Below, piece after piece: positions 1-4,543 of a stretch of 6,334 bases of DNA (positions are counted from its first letter, which is position 1; every line of letters starts with the position of its first letter). The notes under the pieces are model-generated. The model saw nothing but the letters and a program-made list of their open reading frames with translations. It did not search any database and had not been told where the DNA came from. The position numbers and the translations under genes are program-made. Source of the stretch: CAIOZW01 sp049318845 (GTDB lineage Bacteria; Acidobacteriota; Blastocatellia; RBC074); NCBI GenBank assembly GCA_049318845.1, contig JBMOFH010000242.1:1-6334 (forward strand). Direction: 5' to 3'.

Positions 1-8
1 GCTTTAAT

Positions 9-53
9 CGCGGTCAGAGCAGGCGCGGTCAGAGCAGGCGCGGTCAGAGCAGG
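9..53. repeat. 15-bp tandem repeat, three perfect copies
   Basis: The unit CGCGGTCAGAGCAGG occurs three times head to tail at 9-23, 24-38 and 39-53 without a mismatch. The period is five codons, so copy-number change would keep a frame: one plus frame would read AVRAG repeats, and one minus frame ACSDR repeats ending at a TAA (complement of 4-6). Neither frame has a convincing start or ribosome binding site, so I treat it as an intergenic minisatellite. It could instead be the tail of a gene cut off by the window edge. Confidence 0.85.
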
Positions 54-87
54 CGGAGGCTCTATTCCACCGCGAAATCAAGCCTTG

Positions 88-160
88 AACCAGAGAATCC
101 AACCAGAAAATCTGGGAAAAGCCGAACGTAGGTTGTCTTCTCCGTTCGGCTTCTCTGGTT
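88..160 (-). terminator. Rho-independent terminator after the lipoprotein gene
   Basis: The arms GCCGAACG (121-128) and CGTTCGGC (143-150) form a perfect 8-bp stem with a 14-base loop. On the minus strand the stem is followed directly by TTTT (complement of 117-120) and shortly by another TTTT, as expected for a terminator downstream of the minus-strand gene ending at 194. Outer arms AACCAGAGAA (88-97) and TTCTCTGGTT (151-160) are also perfectly complementary. A near copy of the left arm, AACCAGAAAA (101-110), can compete for the same partner. Confidence 0.6.
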
Positions 161-193
161 TAGGGGCGTTCAAGACTGATGGCCGCAGAGCTG

Positions 194-535
194 TCAGCGT
201 ATTTTGCGATCCGTCTCCTGGAGCGCACTGCCAAAGGATCGCCCTCCCCACCTCACACCATCGATGAATTTCCCGACGGCCCCGACACGAGCCCCCTTGA
301 CCGGCACGCCACGCTGAGTGACAACCCAGAGCTTGCCTGTCTCATCGCTCAGTTCATAGGCGCCCTGCCCGAGTGCGCCAAAGCTATTGGTAACTGTACC
401 GTAGACCAGGACCTCTTTGCCGCGGTAGCGTGCGGGGTCTGCCTCGAGCCGTCTAATATCGGTCTGCTGCGGACAGGCGGTTGTGATGATGGCCAACGCG
501 AAGATCGCGGCCGCCATAATTGCTCTTCTCCTCAT
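194..535 (-). CDS. Small putative lipoprotein with OB-fold-like domain
   Basis: A 113-residue protein, probably exported. The N-terminus has three arginines (2-4) and a hydrophobic run (about 7-18) ending in ITTAC, a passable lipobox with Cys21 as the lipidated residue; Thr rather than Leu at -3 makes it imperfect. Residues about 38-92 (RGKEVLVYGTVTN, then YELSDETGKLWVVT, then VGAVGKFIDG) show the beta-strand pattern of small bacterial OB-fold proteins: a polar loop, a short DETGK hairpin and a closing strand. I infer the fold from pattern alone; the ligand is unknown. The start ATG at 535 has AAAGGAGA about five bases upstream, a strong ribosome binding site, better than the internal ATG at residue 7. 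A terminator-like hairpin follows the stop. The gene is divergent from thiE, with a candidate promoter in the shared spacer. If the lipobox is not used, it would simply be a secreted or membrane-anchored protein. Confidence 0.75.
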   Translation of the reverse strand: MRRRAIMAAAIFALAIITTACPQQTDIRRLEADPARYRGKEVLVYGTVTNSFGALGQGAYELSDETGKLWVVTQRGVPVKGARVGAVGKFIDGVRWGGRSFGSALQETDRKIR

Positions 536-600
536 CGTCTCTCCTTTAAGCCTCTTTCGGAAGCCTCTTCCATATCGTCAATTATCCAAAGGGGATTTAA

Positions 601-651
601 CCGAATCGGATTATACCTCTTTTCCGATCCGATCAAATCACCGATAATCGG
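601..651. promoter_or_regulatory. Cluster of CCGAT-type inverted repeats in the divergent spacer
   Basis: ATCGGAT (605-611) and ATCCGAT (627-633) are exact inverted repeats 15 bases apart. CCGAATCGG (601-609) and CCGATAATCGG (641-651) are short dyads built from the same CCGAT/ATCGG core. The arms overlap the candidate -10 and -35 of the minus-strand promoter and sit just upstream of the thiE start at 656. This is the geometry of an operator, or of a leader hairpin for thiE. I saw no thi-box (TPP riboswitch) consensus here. The regulator is unknown. Confidence 0.35.
610..636 (-). promoter_or_regulatory. Candidate sigma70-type promoter for the lipoprotein gene
   Basis: Read on the minus strand there is a perfect TATAAT (complement of 610-615). 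TTGATC (complement of 631-636) lies 15 bases upstream as a weak -35 with a short spacer. Transcription would begin near 603, giving a leader of roughly 70 bases before the ATG at 535. The -10 match is exact; the -35 and spacing are marginal. Confidence 0.4.
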
Positions 652-655
652 ATAC

Positions 656-1321
656 ATGTTTGAGCTTTCAAAACTTTATGCGATTACGGATCGCAGCCTG
701 TCAAACTGCGATAACGTCGAGATCGTCCGGCTGATGCTGGCGGGAGGGTCGCGACTAATTCAGCTCCGTGACAAAGATGCGACGGCCCGCGAGCTTTTCG
801 ATGATGCACGGAAATGTCTGGCGATGACGCGGGAGGTCGGCGGAAAGCTGATCATCAATGATCGTGTCGATGTCGCACTGACGGCGGACGCCGACGGAGT
901 ACATCTTGGCCAGGGCGATCTGACGGTCGGGGAGGCACGTGAGATACTTGGTCCGGATAAGATCATCGGCATCTCGACCCACAATTCAGACCAGTTCAGG
1001 GCAGCACTCGAAACCTCCGCCGACTACATTGCGGTTGGTCCGATCTTTCCGACCATCAGCAAGGAGAATCCTGACCCGGTCGTCGGACTCGAACTGCTGC
1101 GCGAGGCGAGGGGTTTGACGGATCGCCCGCTGGTCGCAATCGGAGGGATTACGCTCGAGCGTGCAGAAGCGGTTGTCAGTGCAGGTGCAGACAGCATCGC
1201 CGTAATCTCGGCGCTCTATCCCTGCCCACCAATGCTTGGCGCTCTCGATCTCAGCGCCCGGCCGGACATATCTGGCAGCGTGCGCCATTTCCTTGAAACT
1301 TTGACCGCAGACGACAAATGA
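656..1321 (+). CDS. thiE: Thiamine phosphate synthase ThiE
   Basis: Cytoplasmic enzyme joining hydroxymethylpyrimidine diphosphate and thiazole phosphate carboxylate to give thiamine phosphate. At 221 residues it has the usual ThiE length and TIM-barrel motifs in order: YAITDR (8-13), QLRDK (36-40, diphosphate binding), LIINDRVDVAL (65-75), ADGVHLGQGD (79-88), GISTHN (105-110), YIAVGPIFPT (124-133) and VAIGGIT (160-166). The frame stays open far upstream, to 179, but that part is antisense to the lipoprotein gene and lacks family similarity, so I place the start at ATG 656, just before the first motif. There is no clear Shine-Dalgarno there; a leaderless or hairpin-leader transcript is possible. 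Its stop overlaps the start of the glcD-like gene. No other thi genes are in view. TenI is a close relative, but its lack of some of these motifs makes ThiE the better call. Confidence 0.93.
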   Translation: MFELSKLYAITDRSLSNCDNVEIVRLMLAGGSRLIQLRDKDATARELFDDARKCLAMTREVGGKLIINDRVDVALTADADGVHLGQGDLTVGEAREILGPDKIIGISTHNSDQFRAALETSADYIAVGPIFPTISKENPDPVVGLELLREARGLTDRPLVAIGGITLERAEAVVSAGADSIAVISALYPCPPMLGALDLSARPDISGSVRHFLETLTADDK

Positions 1322-2754
1322 ACAAGATCTCGCAAAATCTGGTGGACCGACTGGCGTCCATCGTCGGTTCGGAGCACATCTCGACCGCTTCCGGGCTGAT
1401 CACATCCTATTCGCAGGACGCGCTGAAGCAGGTCTTCTGTGCGGAGGCGATCGTCTTTCCGCGCACTCCCGAAGAGATCGCGGCGATAATGAAGCTGGCG
1501 AACGAGGAGCATTTTTATGTCACGGTGAGAGGTGGTGGCGTCGGATACACGGGTGGAGCCGTGCCGGTCCGTGGTGGCATCGTCCTGGCGACCGACCGGA
1601 TGAACCAGATTCTCGAGATCAACCAGTCCGATCTGCTCGCCGTTGTCGAACCCGGAGTAACAAACTACCAGTTACAACAGGCGGTCGAGGCGGTCGGCCT
1701 CTTCTATCCTCCGGATCCGGCGAGCTGGAAGGAGTCGTATATCGGCGGTAATATTGCCCTCAACGCCGGCGGGCCGCGCTGCGTCAAGTATGGCAATACG
1801 AAACAGTTCATCCTTGGACTCGAATTCGTCACCCCGACGGGAGAGATCGTCCAGGCTGGAACACGAACACCGAAGAACGCGACCGGCTTTCACCTTGAGA
1901 GCCTGCTCGTCGGCAGCGAGGGAATGCTTGGAATCATTACGCGCTGCATTCTCCGGCTGGTTCCCAAACCTGAAACCCGGAAAACGGCGCTTGCCATCTT
2001 CGCGACCGCCCGCGATGCCTGCCAGTGTGTGGCCGACTTCTCGTCTTCAGGAATAGTGCCGGTCGCGTTGGAGTTGCTCGACCAGACATCGATCAACGCC
2101 ATCGAAGACTACCAGCCATCCGGGCTGCCACGCCACGCCGGCGCGATGCTAATCATCGAGGTTGATGGGCTGCGCGAGGCGGTCGTGCGTGAAGCGGAGA
2201 TCGTGCGTGAGATGTGCCGGAAGCACCGCGCAATCGAGTTTCGTGAGGCGGGAAATGAACTGGAAGCCGAGGCAATATGGGAACTCCGGCGGAAGATGTC
2301 GCCAGCCGTCGCCCGAACCGGAGTAATAAAACTTAATCAGGACGCGGTAATACCCCGGTCTCGCATTCCGGAGATGCTCGACTTTCTGACCGAACTTCAC
2401 CACGAGACCGGTCTGTTGCTGCCGACTTTTGGCCATGCGGGTGATGGCAATCTGCACATCAACGTCATGCTTCCCGATCGCGAGGAGCGGACGCGCCTGC
2501 TCGGCGCCGCAACTGTCCGTCGAATCTTTACCCGCGCCGTTGCTCTCGGCGGGACCCTCTCCGGTGAACACGGAGTCGGCTATGCCAAAGCCCCGTACCT
2601 CTCACTCGCACTCTCTGAGTCGACAATCGGAGTCATGAAGCTGATCAAGCAGGCTCTCGATCCCAATGGTATTCTCAATCCGGGAAAACTTTTCGAGACC
2701 CCGGTCCCCGCCCACGAAGTCGGCTTCGTCGAGGCCGATCAGGGGTGCTGCTGA
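1318..2754 (+). CDS. glcD: FAD-linked 2-hydroxy-acid oxidase, GlcD type
   Basis: A 478-residue flavoprotein of the FAD-binding type 4 family (glycolate oxidase subunit GlcD, D-lactate and D-2-hydroxyglutarate dehydrogenases), oxidising a 2-hydroxy acid to the 2-oxo acid. The FAD-binding PCMH domain spans about 40-215, with RGGGVGYTGGA (71-81), VEPGV (110-114), IGGNIALNAGGPRCVKYG (142-159) and GSEGMLGI (199-206). The C-terminal oxidase domain has GHAGDGNLH (372-380, metal-ligand histidines 373 and 380), GEHGVG (416-421) and the terminal NPGKLF (454-459). No CCG iron-sulfur domain is fused and no GlcE or GlcF is adjacent, so glycolate specificity is not shown; D-lactate is equally possible. The ATG overlaps the thiE stop (ATGA, 1318-1321) with no ribosome binding site of its own, so translation is probably coupled. 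The last residues (after about 460, ending in two cysteines) are not a family feature. Confidence 0.92.
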   Translation: MNKISQNLVDRLASIVGSEHISTASGLITSYSQDALKQVFCAEAIVFPRTPEEIAAIMKLANEEHFYVTVRGGGVGYTGGAVPVRGGIVLATDRMNQILEINQSDLLAVVEPGVTNYQLQQAVEAVGLFYPPDPASWKESYIGGNIALNAGGPRCVKYGNTKQFILGLEFVTPTGEIVQAGTRTPKNATGFHLESLLVGSEGMLGIITRCILRLVPKPETRKTALAIFATARDACQCVADFSSSGIVPVALELLDQTSINAIEDYQPSGLPRHAGAMLIIEVDGLREAVVREAEIVREMCRKHRAIEFREAGNELEAEAIWELRRKMSPAVARTGVIKLNQDAVIPRSRIPEMLDFLTELHHETGLLLPTFGHAGDGNLHINVMLPDREERTRLLGAATVRRIFTRAVALGGTLSGEHGVGYAKAPYLSLALSESTIGVMKLIKQALDPNGILNPGKLFETPVPAHEVGFVEADQGCC

Positions 2755-2758
2755 CCCA

Positions 2759-2781
2759 TCGACACGCTGTCGAGAGCTCGA
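2759..2781. terminator. Overlapping hairpins between convergent genes
   Basis: The 55-bp gap between the convergent glcD-like and protease genes holds TCGACA-CGC-TGTCGA (2759-2773), a perfect 6-bp stem with a 3-base loop. It overlaps a second dyad, TCGAG-AG-CTCGA (2770-2781), so the two exclude each other. No T-tract follows on either strand. A shared terminator or mRNA end-protecting structure is likely from position, but it is not a classic Rho-independent signal. Confidence 0.3.
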
Positions 2782-2809
2782 ACGTCTCAGTAATATCTGA
2801 AGATTGGCC

Positions 2810-3925
2810 TCACATCCTGATCGGAATCGGCATGAAGCAGAGGATAAAGACGATCAGGCCGATCAGCGCAATCAGAGTTCTGGGAAGCCCGATCGGCTCT
2901 TCGGCGTCGAGAACCGGTGGATGGCCGGCACGCAGCATGAAGGTCAGAATCAGAACCCAGACCACCCAATTCCAGTTTCCATTCCGCAACGAAACCAGCG
3001 CCAGTCCGATCACTGCCAGATATGAGAGCAGTCCGACAATCCGGTTCCCTCTCGCGCCAAAAACCGCATAGGTGACGTGACCGCCGTCAAGCTGCCCGAC
3101 CGGCAGCAGATTGAGCGATGTCATGAGCGTCCCGACCCAGGCCGCCCACATAACCGGATTGAGCTCGACCATCTCCGGCAGACTGAACAGCCATTCAAAA
3201 AATTTGAAGAGGAGCGGACTCTCGAAATAGACCAGCCCTTCGGTCGCCTCGACCGGCGCTGCCGGGGCCGCGAAATAGTGCGCGATCAGCGCCGCTGGCA
3301 GAATAAAGACAAACCCGGCCAGTGGGCCGGCGATGCCGATGTCGAAGAGTGCGCGGCGATTTGGAATCGGCGACTTGATGCGGATGAAAGCCCCAAAACT
3401 GCCGACCGGAGGCAGCGGCACCGGAATGAAATATGGCAAGGTTGCCGAGACTCCATACCACCGACAGGCGATGTAGTGGCCCATCTCGTGTGCCGTCAGG
3501 ATGGTGACCAATGAAAAAGAGTAGAGCATTCCCGAACCGAGGGTCATCGCGAATGAGTCACCTTCACGATAAAACCAGAGCGCGCCAACCCCGGTGGTAG
3601 TCAGGATCGTCAGCACGAAGAGAATCGTATGAACAAACTGTCGTCGCGCGGTGAGCGGTTCCTCGACCAGCAGTGGGACCACCGCTGGGACCACCGCTGG
3701 GACCACCGCTGGCGGAACGTAAGGAGTCCACGAAAGGTCGTCTGGCTGCCCGTCGGACTGTGACGCCAGGCGATGGACGATCGTCTGGTAGCCCTGCGGT
3801 TCCGTTAAGCGTTCCCCAAAGTCCGGATTTGATTCCGGATTTGATTCCAGGTCTGGCTCCGGGCCTCGCTCCAAATTTGGCTCCGGCTCGGGTAACGTCG
3901 ATGGTGAGGGAATAGTTGGATCCAT
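2810..3925 (-). CDS. Site-2 protease family membrane metalloprotease (M50)
   Basis: A 371-residue polytopic protein of the intramembrane zinc protease family, cleaving membrane-embedded substrates such as anti-sigma factors or signal-peptide remnants. Zinc site: HEMGH (146-150) plus the distant NLLPVGQLDGGH (272-283, third ligand Asp280); GPLAG (200-204) is the other family motif. About seven hydrophobic segments lie near 98-118, 126-150, 195-220, 256-290, 295-312, 317-331 and 349-367. There is no PDZ domain. Residues 1-95 are a hydrophilic tail with two 4-residue repeats: Pro/Glu-rich (12-35) and PAVV-type (71-84). The frame continues upstream to 4048, overlapping the preceding gene, so I chose the ATG at 3925. 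It has no Shine-Dalgarno, and a start further up inside the repeated SVIK codons cannot be excluded. It lies 58 bases after the cysteine-rich gene on the same strand, probably one operon. Substrate is unknown. Confidence 0.88.
   Translation of the reverse strand: MDPTIPSPSTLPEPEPNLERGPEPDLESNPESNPDFGERLTEPQGYQTIVHRLASQSDGQPDDLSWTPYVPPAVVPAVVPAVVPLLVEEPLTARRQFVHTILFVLTILTTTGVGALWFYREGDSFAMTLGSGMLYSFSLVTILTAHEMGHYIACRWYGVSATLPYFIPVPLPPVGSFGAFIRIKSPIPNRRALFDIGIAGPLAGFVFILPAALIAHYFAAPAAPVEATEGLVYFESPLLFKFFEWLFSLPEMVELNPVMWAAWVGTLMTSLNLLPVGQLDGGHVTYAVFGARGNRIVGLLSYLAVIGLALVSLRNGNWNWVVWVLILTFMLRAGHPPVLDAEEPIGLPRTLIALIGLIVFILCFMPIPIRM
3674..3709 (-). repeat. 12-bp tandem repeat inside the protease gene
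   Basis: TGGGACCACCGC is repeated three times perfectly at 3674-3685, 3686-3697 and 3698-3709 (plus-strand reading). On the coding strand it encodes PAVV units around residues 71-84, in the linker just before the first membrane segment. The exact identity of the copies suggests recent slippage duplication; the codon-multiple period keeps the frame. Confidence 0.85.
3822..3893 (-). repeat. Degenerate 12-bp repeat, about six units, in the protease gene
   Basis: Units beginning TCC recur every 12 bases at 3822, 3834, 3846, 3858, 3870 and 3882. The first two, TCCGGATTTGAT, are identical and the rest are diverged. The encoded stretch (residues 12-35) reads PEPE, PNLE, RGPE, PDLE, SNPE, SNPD, with an acidic residue every fourth position. 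It is distinct in sequence from the PAVV array about 110 bases away. Confidence 0.7.
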
Positions 3926-3952
3926 TTTAATGACTGAAAATTTAATAACTGA
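3926..3952 (-). repeat. Near-perfect 15-bp duplication before the protease start
   Basis: On the minus strand TCAGTTATTAAA (complement of 3941-3952) and TCAGTCATTAAA (complement of 3926-3937) differ at one base and are spaced 15 bases apart. The second copy runs into the proposed ATG. If translated in the protease frame they give SVIKF and SVIKM. The block is AT-rich unlike its surroundings and may be an upstream regulatory segment or a duplicated start region. Confidence 0.5.
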
Positions 3953-3983
3953 AGTAGGGAGGGACTCGTTCGTGGTCAGCCGG

Positions 3984-4280
3984 TCATTTCTTGAAGAGTT
4001 TATCGAAGGCTGAGCGAACGTCGTCTGGCTTGACGCTCTGTTTGCCACCCCGGGCGGTTAGTGGAACATCCCGATTGGGCGAGAAATAGTCGCAGAAGTT
4101 GGCGCGCCCCTTCTCCTTGACATAGTCTGCCTGCGATTCCCTGCACTGCTTGCTCTTGCCCGGATCAAAAAAACGGCAATTCTGGCAGGAATGAAGGTCG
4201 TGCCGACAGTGCGGGCACTCATCCGTGCGGTTGATCGTTCCGATCACCTGCACCTCTCGTCCACATTGATGACAGATCAT
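3984..4280 (-). CDS. Small eight-cysteine zinc-ribbon-like protein, function unknown
   Basis: A 98-residue soluble protein with two likely zinc sites. The first is CHQC (3-6) with CPHC (22-25), a classic zinc ribbon with a short beta insert (REVQVIGTINRTDE). The second is CQNC (32-35) with Cys46 and Cys63, in a segment reading CRFFDPGKSKQC then NFCDYF. The C-terminal 30 residues are basic and polar, ending DKLFKK. I have a general impression of similar small proteins in Acidobacteriota but know no assigned function; nucleic-acid or protein binding is an inference. I chose the ATG at 4280 because it directly precedes the first CxxC. The frame extends up to 4445, but that extra 55-residue part has no domain character. 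A weak GGAAAG lies four bases upstream. The gene is followed by the M50 protease on the same strand and may work with it, for example in substrate handling. Confidence 0.72.
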   Translation of the reverse strand: MICHQCGREVQVIGTINRTDECPHCRHDLHSCQNCRFFDPGKSKQCRESQADYVKEKGRANFCDYFSPNRDVPLTARGGKQSVKPDDVRSAFDKLFKK

Positions 4281-4387
4281 GATACTTTCCGATACTGGCT
4301 GACGATACCACTGCCAATAAAACTTATCGAGAAAAAACGATCCGATCTGCCGCCGTGACTTTTCACCACCGGGAGGCGACCGGTAAA

Positions 4388-4409
4388 ATAACTTCCGAAG
4401 GTTATCATA
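4388..4409 (-). promoter_or_regulatory. Candidate -10 overlapping an imperfect dyad
   Basis: On the minus strand TATGAT (complement of 4404-4409) is a five-of-six -10 box about 125 bases before the cysteine-rich gene start. It overlaps a dyad with outer arms ATAAC (4388-4392) and GTTAT (4401-4405), extendable by further pairs. No matching -35 is evident. Promoter plus operator is a reasonable but weak reading. Confidence 0.25.
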
Positions 4410-4426
4410 CTGCCTGATCGCCAGCG

Positions 4427-4436
4427 ATGCTAGCAT
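4427..4436. promoter_or_regulatory. Perfect 10-bp palindrome ATGCTAGCAT
   Basis: ATGCTAGCAT is its own reverse complement. It lies 18 bases upstream, on the minus strand, of the TATGAT candidate -10, so it falls near the -35 zone and could be an operator half-site pair. A 10-bp palindrome can arise by chance; position is the only further support. Confidence 0.2.
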
Positions 4437-4527
4437 AGCCTGCAAATCGGCGGCAAGGATCGCGCCATTGCGTCCGGCACGCTTCAGCCATTACTCGCGC
4501 CACCCCTCAATTCAGCTTCAGTCAATT

Positions 4528-4536
4528 GGAGGAGGT
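4528..4536 (+). promoter_or_regulatory. Strong Shine-Dalgarno deciding the nuclease-like gene start
   Basis: GGAGGAGGT lies seven bases before the ATG at 4544, close to an ideal ribosome binding site. A TTG at 4526 would extend the frame by six residues but overlaps the Shine-Dalgarno itself, so ATG 4544 is the start. Confidence 0.85.
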
Positions 4537-4543
4537 ACCGCGA

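Larger units (their letters stand above)
4281..4543. other. Divergent intergenic region, mostly unassigned
   Basis: This 263-bp spacer separates the minus-strand cysteine-rich gene from the plus-strand nuclease-like gene and must hold both promoters. A minus-strand frame runs through it to 4445, but its peptide looks unconstrained. The visible structure is the dyad at 4388-4405, the palindrome at 4427-4436 and the ribosome binding site at 4528. I found no good -35/-10 pair for the plus-strand gene. Confidence 0.5.

Noticed and set aside
1..267. Plus-strand open frame running through the 15-bp repeat and on to 267
   Set aside because: It crosses the terminator hairpin and is antisense to the 3' end of the lipoprotein gene; the only start (TTG 85) has no ribosome binding site and the product has no domain character.
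179..655. Long N-terminal extension of ThiE
   Set aside because: It is antisense to the better supported lipoprotein gene, which has a strong ribosome binding site and signal peptide, and ThiE similarity begins right after ATG 656.
536..655. TPP riboswitch upstream of thiE
   Set aside because: I looked for the conserved thi-box core and could not see it; the spacer is also only 120 bp and is explained by short dyads.
3077..3514. 145-residue plus-strand open frame
   Set aside because: It is fully antisense to the conserved catalytic core of the M50 protease and has a low-complexity, Arg/Asp-rich shadow composition.
3926..4048. 41-residue N-terminal extension of the protease
   Set aside because: It would overlap the 3' end of the preceding gene by 65 bp in another frame and has no family similarity; kept only as a doubt about the exact start.
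4281..4445. 55-residue N-terminal extension of the cysteine-rich protein
   Set aside because: The extension has no recognisable motif, and the ATG at 4280 directly precedes the first zinc-binding CxxC.
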